DNA from: Anolis sagrei
Taxonomy: Eukaryota > Chordata > Lepidosauria > Squamata > Anolidae
Reading direction: 5' to 3'
DNA length: 64,000 nt
Assembly: GCF_037176765.1 (NCBI RefSeq)
Contig: NC_090026.1
Location: 133,311,752 to 133,375,751, forward strand
Shown: in pieces, positions 9,524 through 19,900 of the stretch
Numbering within the stretch: position 1 is the first letter of the stretch
Layout of the letters: the number at the start of each line of letters is the position of its first letter
Notes under the pieces: model-generated
Databases searched by the model: none
Seen by the model: the letters and a program-made list of their open reading frames with translations, nothing else
What the model was told of the DNA's origin: nothing
Position numbers and translations under genes: made by a program

Positions 9524-11189
9524 TAAAAAAAGAAAGTCATCTTCTCACAAAAAGAAATTCATCTTCAACCTCAGCAAGACAGAGTGGATGAGGGATTGGA
9601 GGACAACCAACCCCAAATTGGGAAACAAGTCATCCAGGAATACCTGGCCGCTCTTAACGAGTCCAAGTCCCCTTTCAGGGCCAGATCAACTACACCCCAG
9701 AGTATTGAAGGAACGAGCGGAAGTCATTTCGGAACCATTGGCAACCATCTTTGAGAGTTCTTGGAGAACGGGAGAAGTTCCAGCAGATTGGAGGAGGGCC
9801 AATGTGGTCCCAATCTTCAAGAAGGGAAAAAAGGACGACCCAAACAACTACCGTCCGGTCAGCCTCACGTCGATACCGGGCAAGATTCTGGAAAAGATTG
9901 TTAAGGAAGCGGTCTGCAAACACTTAGAAACAAATGCAGTCATCGCTAATAGTCAACATGGATTTATCAAAAACAAGTCATGCCAGACTCATCTGATCTC
10001 TTTCTTCGATAGAGCTACAAGCTGGGTAGATGCGGGGAATGCCGTGGATGTAGCGTGTCTGGATTTCAGGAAGGCCTTCTTTGACAAGGTCCCCCATGAC
10101 CTTCTGGCAAGGAAACTAGGCCAGTGTGGGCGAGGCAAAACTACGGTGAGGTGGATCTGGAATGGGTTAAATGGACGAACACAGAGGGTGCCCACTAATG
10201 CTTCTTCTTCATCTTGGAAAGAAGTGACAAGTGGAGTGCCACAGGGTTCCGTCCTGGGCCCGGTCCTGTTCAACATCTTTACTAATGACTTAGATGAAGG
10301 GCTAGAAGGCATGATCATCAAGTTTGCAGACAACACCAAATGGGGAGGGAGAGCCAATAGTCCAGAGGACAGGAGCAGAATTCAAAACGATCTTGACAGA
10401 TTAGAGAGATGATTGGCCAAAACTAACAAAATGAAGTTCAACAGGGACAAATGCAAGATACTCCACTTTGGCAGGAAAAACGAAATGCAAAGATACAAAA
10501 TGGGGGACAAGGCCTGGCTCGAGAGCAGTACGTGTGAAAAAGATCTTGGAGTCCTCGTGGACAGGAAGTTAAACATGAGCCAGGAATGTGATGTGGCAGC
10601 AAAAAAAGCCAATGGGATTTTGGCCTGCATCAAGAGGAGCCTAGTGTCTAGACCTAAGGAAGTCCTGCTCCCCATGCTCTATTCTGCTTTGGTTAGACCA
10701 CTTTACCTGGAATATTGTGTCCAATTCTGGGCACCACAACTCAAGAGAGATATTGACAAGCTGGAATGTGTCCAGAGGAGGGCGACTAAAATGATCAAGG
10801 GTCTGGAGAACAAGCCCTATGAGGAGCGGCTTAAGGAGCTGGGCATGTTTAGCCTGAAGAAGAGAAGGCTGAGAGGAGATATGATAGCCATGTATAAATA
10901 TGTGAGAGGAAGCCACAGGGAGGAGGAGGGAGCAAGCTTGTTTTCTGCTTCCCTGGAGACTAGGATGCAATGGAACAATGGCTTCAAACTACAAGAGATT
11001 CCATCTGAACATTAGGAAGAACTTCCTGACTGTGAGAGCCGTTCAGCAGTGGAACTCTCTGCCCCAGAGTGTGGTGGAGGCTCCTTCTTTGGAATCTTTT
11101 AAGGGGTGATTTGAATGCAATATCCCTGCTTCTTGGCAGAATGGGGTTGGACTGGATGGCCCAGGAGGTCTCTTCCAACTCTTTGATTC

Positions 11190-11233
<44 letters not shown>

Positions 11234-11337
11234 TTATTTGTACCCCGCTAGCATCTCCCGAAGGACTCGATGTGGCTTACAGAGGCCAAGGCCTCAACAC
11301 AACACAACAATATAACAACTATGATTCTATGATTCTG
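9524..11337 (+). mobile_element. CR1 LINE inserted in the satellite array
   Basis: This 1,814-bp 5'-truncated CR1 covers the reverse transcriptase to the 3' end. Visible blocks: [60 protein letters not shown], then the catalytic box as FADN in place of the functional FADD. An in-frame TGA at about 10,410 replaces a Trp codon. The second half runs KMKFNRDKCKILHFG to [18 protein letters not shown]. The tail contains an inserted L2-type scrap (11,190-11,320) and ends in ATTCTATGATTCTGT. The copy is dead. Confidence 0.92.
11190..11325 (-). mobile_element. L2-type tail scrap inside the CR1 tail
   Basis: The (ATT)n run, then TTTATTTGTACCCCGCTAGC and ATCTCCCGAAGGACTCGATG, is the reverse complement of the L2-type 3' end. 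It splits the CR1 terminal GATTCTAT repeats. Confidence 0.7.
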
Positions 11338-13760
11338 TAAGGGCACAGTCAAAGCCCTCCTAACAGAGGGCCTGCCAGCCTCTGCCTGGAGGAAGAAGGG
11401 ACGTGTATGCTAGGCATGGGCCCAAGTTTGCTCACGGCTTTCATAAACAATGTCTTGATCATATATTGAAATACAGCCTTTCAAAGCCAATGGAGACCAA
11501 TAAGGACACAGTCAAAGCTCTCCTAACAGAGGGCCTGCCAGCCTCTGCCTGGAGGAAGAAGGGACGTGTATGCTAGGTATGGGCCCAAATTTGCTCATGG
11601 CTTTCATAAACAATGTATTGATATTATATTGAAATACAGCCTTTCAAAGCCAATGGAGACCAATAAGGACACAGTCTAAGCCCTCCTAACAGAGGGCCTG
11701 CCAGCCTCTGCCTGGAGGAAGAAGGGACTTGTATGCTAGGCATGGACCCAAGTTTGCTCACGGCTTTCATAAACGATGTCTTGATAGTATATTGAAATAC
11801 AGCCATTCAAAGCCAATGGAGACCAATAAGGACACAATCAAAGCCCTCCCAACAGAGGGCCTTCCAGCTTCTACCTGGAGGAAGAAGGGACTTGTATGCT
11901 AGGCATGGGCCCAAGTTTGGTCAAGGCTTTCATAAATGCTATACTGATAGTATATTGAAATACAGCCATTCAAAGCCAATGGAGACCAATAAGGACACAA
12001 TCAAAGCCCTCCCAACAGAGGGCCTTCCAGCTTCTACCTGGAGGAAGAAGGGACTTGTATGCTAGGCATGGACCCAAGATGGCTCATGGCTTTCATAAAC
12101 AATGTCTTAATAGTATATTGAAATACAGCCATTCAAAGCCAATGGAGACCAATAAGGACACAGTCAAAGCCCTCCTAACAGAGGGCCTGCCAGCCTCTGC
12201 CTGGAGGAAGAAGGGACGTGTATGCTAGGTATGGGCCCAAGTTTGCTCATGGCTTTCATAAATGATGTATTGATATTATATTGAAATACAGCCTTTCAAA
12301 GCCAATGGAGACCAATAAGGACACAGTCTAAGCCCTCCTAACAGAGGGCCTGCCAGCCTCTGCCTGGAGGAAGAAGGGATGTGTATGCTAGGCATGGACC
12401 CAAGTTTGCTCACGGCTTTCATAAACGATGTCTTGATAGTATATTGAAATACAGCCATTCAAAGCCAATGGAGACCAATAAGGACACAATCAAAGCCCTC
12501 CCAACAGAGGGCCTTCCAGCTTCTACCTGGAGGAAGAAGGGACTTGTATGCTAGGCATGGGCCCAAGTTTGGTCAAGGCTTTCATAAATGCTATACTGAT
12601 AGTATATTGAAATACAGCCATTCAAAGCCAATGGAGACCAATAAGGACACAATCAAAGCCCTCCCAACAGAGGGCCTTCCAGCTTCTACCTGGAGGAAGA
12701 AGGGACTTGTATGCTAGGCATGGGCCCAAGTTTGGTCAAGGCTTTCATAAATGCTATACTGATAGTATATTGAAATACAGCCATTCAAAGCCAATGGAGA
12801 CCAATAAGGACACAATCAAAGCCCTCCCAACAGAGGGCCTTCCAGCTTCTACCTGGAGGAAGAAGGGACTTGTATGCTAGGCATGGACCCAAGATGGCTC
12901 ATGGCTTTCATAAACAATGTCTTAATAGTATATTGAAATACAGCCATTCAAAGCCAATGGAGACCAATAAGGACACAGTCAAAGCCCTCCTAACAGAGGG
13001 CCTGCCAGCCTCTGCCTGGAGGAAGAAGGGACGTGTATGCTAGGTATGGGCCCAAGTTTGCTCATGGCTTTCATAAATGATGTATTGATATTATATTGAA
13101 ATACAGCCTTTCAAAGCCAATGGAGACCAATAAGGACACAGTCTAAGCCCTCCTAACAGAGGGCCTGCCAGCCTCTGCCTGGAGGAAGAAGGGATGTGTA
13201 TGCTAGGCATGGACCCAAGTTTGCTCACGGCTTTCATAAACGATGTCTTGATAGTATATTGAAATACAGCCATTCAAAGCCAATGGAGACCAATAAGGAC
13301 ACAATCAAAGCCCTCCCAACAGAGGGCCTTCCAGCTTCTACCTGGAGGAAGAAGGGACTTGTATGCTAGGCATGGACCCAAGATGGCTCATGACTTTCAT
13401 AAACGATGTCTTAATAGTATATTGAAATACAGCCATTCAAAGCCAATGGGGACCAATTAGGACACAATCAAAGCCCTCCCAACAGAGGGCCTTCCAGCTT
13501 CTACCTGGAGGAAGAAGAGACTTGTATGCTAGGCATGGGCCCAAGATGGCTCATGACTTTCATAAATGATGTCTTAATGGTATATTGAAATACAGCCATT
13601 CAAAGCCAGTGGAGACCAATAAGGGCACAGTCAAAGCCCTCCTGACAGAGGCCCTTCCAGCCTCTGCCTGGAGGAAGAAGGGACTTTTATTATTAATAGT
13701 ATATTGAAATACAGCCATTCAAAGAAAATGGAGACCAATAAGGACACAGCCTGGAGCCCC
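11338..13760 (+). repeat. 163-bp satellite array, main part
   Basis: About 15 units at an exact 163-bp spacing, judged from GAAATACAGCC at 11468, 11631, 11794, 11957, 12120, 12283, 12446, 12609, 12772, 12935, 13098, 13261, 13424 and 13587; the last unit is shortened (13706). Units carry AGAGGGCCTGCCAGCCTCTG and CTGGAGGAAGAAGGGAC. Variant units recur at 11631, 12283 and 13098 (652 and 815 bp apart, 4 and 5 units), showing higher-order duplication. Noncoding. Confidence 0.95.
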
Positions 13761-13880
13761 CGGTGGTTAAACTGCTGGGCTGCTGACCTTGCCGGCCGAA
13801 AGGTTGGCGATTCAAATCCGGGGAGCGAGGCGAGCTTCCACTTGAACTTCCTCTCGACAAACAGTTGTTTGGGAGCCAGG
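13744..13880 (+). mobile_element. tRNA-derived SINE head at the end of the satellite
   Basis: AGCCCCCGGTGGTTAAACTG resembles an A box and GGCGATTCAAATCCGGGG a B box. The 3' body differs from the full SINE at 63,471, so it is truncated or another subfamily. Confidence 0.65.
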
Positions 13881-14027
13881 GATAAAAGCAGTGTTGGCAG
13901 GAGTGAGAAAAGTTTACGTCAAGTATTTTTTTAAAAAAACCCTAAAACACCTTAGGTTGGTGGCAGCTTTAATTCAAAAGAAAGTTTAAAGACGAGCAGT
14001 GTTCACTTCATCATAACATATATCCAT

Positions 14028-14822
14028 CATCGTGACAAATGCAAGATACTCCACTTTGGCAGAAAAAATGAAATGCAAAGATACAGAATGGGGGACAATG
14101 CCTGGCTCGAGAGCAGTACGTGTGAAAAAGATCTTGGAGTCCTTGTGGACAGGAAGGTGAACATGAGCCAACAATGTGATGTGGTGGCAAAAAAAGCCAA
14201 TGGGATTTTGTCCTGCATCAATAGGAGCCTAGTGTCTAGATCTAAGGAAGTCATGCTCCCCATGCTCTATTCCGCTTTGGTTAGACCACATCTGGAATAT
14301 TGTGTCCAATTCTGGGCACCACAATTCAAGAGAGATATTGACTCTAAGCTGGAATGTGTCCAGAGGAGGGCGACTAAAATGATCAAGGGTCTGGAGAACA
14401 AGCCCTATGAGGAGCGGCTTAGGGAACTGGGCATGTTTAGCCTGAAGAAGAGAAGGCTGAGAGGAGATATGATAGCCATGTATAAATATGTGAGAGGAAG
14501 CCACGGGGAGGAGGAGGGAGCAAGCTTGTTTTCTGCTTCCTTCGAGACTAGGACGCAAGGGAACAATGGCTTCAAACTACAAGAGAGGAGATTCCATCTG
14601 AACATTAGGAAGAACTTCCTGACTGTGAGAGCCGTTCAGCAGTGGAACTCTCTGCCCCGGAGTGTGGTGGAGGCTCCTTCTTTGGAAGCTTTGAAGCAGA
14701 GGCTGGATGGCCATCAGTCAGGGGTGATTTGAATGCAATATTCCTGCTTCTTGGCAGAATGGGGTTGGACTGGATGGCCCAGGAGGTCTCTTCCAACTCT
14801 TTGATTCTATGATTCTATGATC
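14028..14822 (+). mobile_element. CR1 LINE 3' end
   Basis: Open segment from [20 protein letters not shown] through LGVLVDRK and [20 protein letters not shown] to ALKQRLDGHQSGVI, followed by the CR1 3' UTR and ATTCTATGATTCTATGA tail. Close in sequence to the copies at 9524 and 41,850, so fairly young. Confidence 0.92.
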
Positions 14823-15029
14823 GTCTCACTATCATATTGGAGGCACAGGAGTGGGATTTATTTATTGTTTTAGGAAAGGAAAACCTCTGGGAAGATCCAT
14901 CCTGCCCGGGAATAATATTAATAAGCCTCCAGCCTTGTGTCTTTTGTTATAATGTCCTGTTGGGTTTTACTATGTATTGAGTCATGCACTGCTAATGAGC
15001 TTCTGTTGGAAATGCTGAGAATGTATTGA
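14823..15029. other. Unassigned sequence
   Basis: No gene, splice signal or recognisable repeat seen between the CR1 tail and the LTR fossil. Confidence 0.5.
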
Positions 15030-15930
15030 TTGTATGTGGGGAATCATTTGGGAAATGTGTTTTTGCCTACTCAGGGTTGCAATCCAGAGCAGGGAACGAG
15101 GCCCTCAGATAACTCTCCACCACACTTGGCTGTGAAAAACAATCCTTTTTTATTGAAGAAAAATGGTTACAAAATAAAGGGAAAATGCAAAGTCAAAAGC
15201 CACAGCAAAATCAGCAAACATGAATTTAAATGGACAAAGCAAAACCCAAAGCCACACTGCAAAATACTGGAACCTGTTAGCAATCCACTAACCGTACTTG
15301 ATATCCTAGAAATCTTCCCAAACTATGGCCAGGGAACCGGGAGAACTGCCAAGGTCTTCATCAATTCTGAAACGATGCCTGAACTGAGACAGTCAGCCCG
15401 GCGTAAGGCAATTAAAACTCAAGAATCGGTTCCGTGAACCGCCCTTCTTTTTTGAAGCCAATGTTTTTAATTCTTGAATTCGGGAGGATCGACGCAAACT
15501 GAGTGTTTTACTTCTGTCTTCCCAAATTTGGCCCCTTCTGTTGTCATTACAGTTAACAGGTGCAGAAGGGAGGGAAAGTTCAAGGTCTCCCTCTGAAACA
15601 TTCTCAGGAACACTGGTACTTTCATTTTCCAAATCTACAGAAGTTCCTTCCTCACTAATTTCAGGAACATTGGCATTTTCCAAACCTACAGCAGTTTCTT
15701 CCTCACTAATTTCAGGATCATTGGCATCAAAAGGTACATTTCCACTAGCATCAGTAAATATACTTGCATTAGCATCAGGAGGAACAAACAGAGAATCAGG
15801 TTCAAGTTCAAACTCAGGCTGAAATGTAGCAGACCTTTTTGCCCAATAGGGCCCTCGGCCAAAGCTTGGCTTGCAACCGTTGAGCGAGCGCAGGCAGGAA
15901 TCAAAGGGACGGACAACTTGATTCATCCAA
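15030..15930 (-). mobile_element. LTR-retrotransposon fossil, relative of the one at 3150
   Basis: LTR-like sequence (TCCACCACACTTGGCTGTG, CAATCCTTTTTTATTGAAG) precedes a minus-strand open segment at about 15,926-15,393 with an RRSSRIQELK-type end. The order matches 3150-3850. Broken, with only the 3' end region left. Confidence 0.5.
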
Positions 15931-16500
15931 AGGAAAGCAGTTTATTAAGTTTCAAGCAGCTGCCTGGTCACCTCCAACGCAACGAGGCGTTTCTGAGGAA
16001 GCGACCCCCCTCTGGTGGGCTGAACATTTTATATACAGTTTGGAAAAACGAAAGTTCTCATTTCCCTGAAATCATGTGATTTCCGAGAAATCAGGTGGTT
16101 CCTTCAGGGGCTGCACCCCGCACTCAGCCTTTGCACAGAGCCCCGCACTCAACTTTTGCACACGGGACTCTCCCCCCCCCCTCACCTTCCTTATTTGGCA
16201 GCATATCCCTTATTCCCATTTCCACAACAATAAGGCTGCCTCAGAACCCCAACACTCAGAGTGATTGTCAATGATGCAATCCTGAGTTTGGGTTGGGTCA
16301 ATTAGTTGGTAACCAATCAAGGATTACTATGTGTAAATGTATTGTATACTGTATAAGGAAACCATGTACAGTGTATATCCCCCCCCCCCTTGATGTTGTG
16401 ATGTTATTCGTCAAAGACTATATGCAATTAAAGAACCTGTCTACTTGGACAAGATACTGCATACTATGGTGAGTCTGCAATATCATCTAGACTGGGGGAA
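15931..16500. mobile_element. LTR-like fossil sequence
   Basis: TTTATTAAG, TTTATATACAG and ATTAAAGAACCTG signals with poly-C runs suggest one or two degraded LTRs. The ends and family could not be fixed. Confidence 0.35.
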
Positions 16501-16872
16501 AGACAATGGTAAAAACTGATAATGGCCGGGCATGTGCTCAAGTGTCTACTGTGGAAGCAGAAGACTGAAAAGTGCTGAGCAGGAGGAAAGCTGCTGGAAC
16601 GCGCTGATGCTGTGCGAGTGTGAAGTTAACTCTTATCATAATATGTCCCATCGTAATTTGCACGGAGAAGCCATCAATATAATTAAGGCATTTGCACAGA
16701 GAGAGGAAGGGCACACGGGGTTTCCCACTAAATAGGAAGAAATGGATACATTGGATATTGGCATTGCACGTGCTTACAACTACACAGCGCCCCACCATAA
16801 TTTGCACAGAAAGGCCATCAATATAATTAAGGCATAGGCACAGAAAGAAGAGGGGAGCACATGGGGTGCGGC
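16501..16872 (-). other. Probable 3' UTR of the TMEM176-like gene with an internal duplication
   Basis: Downstream of the predicted stop codon. A block of about 60 bp (GTAATTTGCACGG... GCCATCAATATAATTAAGGC) at 16,650-16,711 recurs at about 16,797-16,856. No canonical poly(A) signal is evident on the minus strand close by. Confidence 0.35.
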
Positions 16873-16968
16873 TCAGGCAGCGTGCCCCCCTCTCTCGGGA
16901 TCTTCAGCATTGCCACAGGGAGGGGGCGTTTCCTGCTCCTCAAGGGCACTGTAGTAATCCACCTTGGC
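16873..16968 (-). CDS. TMEM176B: Predicted last exon of the TMEM176-like gene
   Basis: A long polypyrimidine tract (TTCTCCTCCTCCTCCTTC) and TTGCAG precede the exon. It reads AKVDYYSALEEQETPPPCGN, then AEDPERGGHAA and stop, an acidic proline-containing cytoplasmic tail like those of TMEM176. It begins in phase 0, matching the donor at 23,150. It lies 6.2 kb downstream of the previous exon, the gap being repeats, so membership is inferred. Confidence 0.6.
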   Translation of the reverse strand, partial: AKVDYYSALEEQETPPPCGNAEDPERGGHAA

Positions 16969-19900
16969 CTGCAAGAAGGAGGAGGAGGAGAAAGAGAGAA
17001 CAGCATCAGAAGGAAGGATCTTTGCCCACTTCCTGTGTAATTGTGTAATGCACAGGTATCGATGGCAACAACCAACAAAACAACAATGTATGTGCATGAC
17101 TCGCAAAACTCTGCCTCAGAGTAGGTTACTTCATGCTGTATTACTATGTCAAAAAGACTTCAAAATTCACAGTAGTAAAAGTAAAAATTCTCATATTATA
17201 ATTCAACTAAGGATATACTATCCACGAAATAAGTAACAGACATAAAGAAAAGCATATAGAAACAACCAGTCCTAATAAGTCCTGGTGCTGCGAAAGGTCT
17301 TGAGTTCTTGAGTTACTGTGAATGAATCATTAAGTCTCTTATGTTTTTGGAACTTTTGTGGGAATTATAGGTGTACTTTGGCATCCCAGGATATCTTGTA
17401 CCAGATGCCACTCTCCTACCACATTCCAAAAACAGACTGTTAAGGGTCATACTTGTTGTGCCCATTGTGACTGTTGTTCTCAATCTTTGAAGGGCAAAAC
17501 ATTTCACATCCTACATTAAATATCAACATTACCTTACATCATTTCACCACATTTTCTACCGATAAAGTTGTTTATGTAATTCAGTGTCCTTGCAAATTAC
17601 TATATGTTGGGATGACCATTAGACCCCTGAAAATCAGAATAAGTGAACATCACTCTCGAATAAGGATTGGGTCCACTGACTCCTCATTATATGTACATTT
17701 TCAAGAAAAAGCACACACATACCATACGTTTAAATTTTGTGCTTTGGAGAAAGTATCACCCACACCTAATGCAGATGTCAAAAGATGCCTATTTAAGAGA
17801 GTCATTTGGGATTTTCAAACTACAAATACTTTTCCCTCAAGGGCTTAATGGTAGAATAGATTACACTTGTTTTCTGTAAGATGCAGTCTTACTTAAGAGC
17901 CATTCTGGTACTATTACATTTGCTCGTTACAGAACTCCATTCACAACAGAGCCAAAGCTACTAACAGGTATGTAAGTAGACAAGTGTGGGTATCGAAACT
18001 TCTTTTAAACTTTGGTAATTTGGGGACGTTAATATATCTACTATCTGTATGTTGCTTTATTTCTTACCTAGTGTACCCAAGCATTATAGATAAAGACAGG
18101 CATTCACAACAGAGCCAAAGCTACTATCAGGAATGTAAGTAGACAAGCGTGTGTATACAATTTTTTTCAAAACAATGTTAATTTGGGGATTTTAGTGCAT
18201 CTATTTTCTATATGTTGCTTCATGTCTTATTTAGTGTACTCAAGCATTATAGATAAGACTGGCATAACACTCCTGGCATTACGAGTTATTGAAGAATCTA
18301 CTTTAATGTAGAAGTCGTTATTTTGGAAGCGGAAGTGTTGCTGTTCTTGGCGTTACAAGTTAATGAAGAATCTCCTTTAATATAGAAGTCATTATTTTGG
18401 AAGCTGGAATTTTTTTTTACTACCACTGGTATTGGACTCACTTCTTGGGTAATGCTCGAAGCCCCCAAAGGCCCCCCCCCCCCCCGGCTACATGCTGTTC
18501 CTCAGGTACTTTGTATAGAAAGGGGTTGTCCATAAGAAGCACGAGCCCAGCAAGGAAGGTGATAGGAGAAGAGAACAGAGTGACAGGCAAACCAAGGGCT
18601 TTTCCTTGCCAACTAATTCAATTCCAGGTCTCTTGATGAGGACTACAAACTTGTGCCAGGCTGTGTTTGCTCAGGTGTGGCTGCTGGAAGCAAACAAGCA
18701 TCAGTGTTTGTATCTAGCGCAATGAAGGACAGAAGGAGCCCGGTGGTGAAGACCTCCTGCCTTGGTTTCCCATGTTTCCTAGATCTGTGTAGTTCAAGGT
18801 GTTTTGCTTCCTGCCAGCATTGAGAGGCTACTTTCCCCTCCCTCTAACATGAAAATACCATTGCAGGTAAATGTGAATTTAATATGATGTGTGGGAATGA
18901 ATGGAACAAGTACATTTTAAATGTGCACTGTACCTTGTTTAATGTTTATGCTATTTGTGTATGAGATTTATTTTAATTGCTTTGTATTGTATTTGTTACT
19001 GCTTGTATTGCTTGTATTGTTGTATTGTGGGCTCGGCCTCATGTAAGCCGCACCGAGTCCCTTGGGGAGATGATAGCGGGGTATGAATAAAGTTTTATTA
19101 TTATTATTATTATTAACAATGGAAGGATGTATGGATTGAGTTGATAATTTTGGAAACACCAGTAAAAGAATAAGGCCTGCAATGACTGAATCTGCTTGCT
19201 GAACTGTAATTAAAAGTTGCTAATAAGAACTGAAAGGTAAGCTCTGATAAAAACCGTGACAATGATAACACAAATGTTTACAACATTCCTTATGTTAAGA
19301 AGGAAGTCAACACAAGGCTAACACTAACCAAGAAAAACCAGTATCTGGCCAGGAAACTGAGATGGAGCTAGGATGGAAGACTTCTATCATTATTTTACAA
19401 CTTTGAGACGGCATCAGCAGAATATTCCTATAAAAGACTCAGTCTAATAATGCTCAATTGTGACAGAATGCAGGAGTCTGTTCCACCCGCCATGCTCTGC
19501 TCCAGGGGAAGGAGAGACATGGTGTATTCGGAGAGTGGCAGATCTACATGGGAGCAGCCTGGTCACTTTGGGGCTTCTTTCTCAAGGGAAGAGGAAGAAG
19601 GGCGCTTTTGGAGTCTTGGATTTTGTGCAGGGAGTCAGGTTCTGCTGTATGGAAAACAGAGATCTGGTCCTTGGCATTGTGCTTAGGGAAAGGATGTGTT
19701 TTCACGTTTAGGCATTATGGAAGTTTTGGAACTATGCATTTGGCAGGCTGCAGGAAACAGGGTCTGGCCTAAGAGGTGCTTCTCCAAGGAGGCAGAAAGT
19801 ATATGGTAATATTTGGATGCATGAGGATGAATGCATGTACATGTGCGTGAATGCTGAGCGAAAATATAACTCCCCTTTTGGTTGTTTGTTAGCCATGTAA

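Noticed and set aside
9489-11015. Intact reverse transcriptase gene
   Set aside because: The CR1 copy has an in-frame stop and a changed catalytic box and is 5' truncated, so it is not functional.
11624-13273. Repeated 60-codon minus-strand frames in the satellite
   Set aside because: They recur only because the 163-bp unit repeats; no start context, splice site or homology.
9338-13760. CRISPR-like repeat array
   Set aside because: Units are contiguous 163-bp satellites without unique spacers, in a vertebrate genome.
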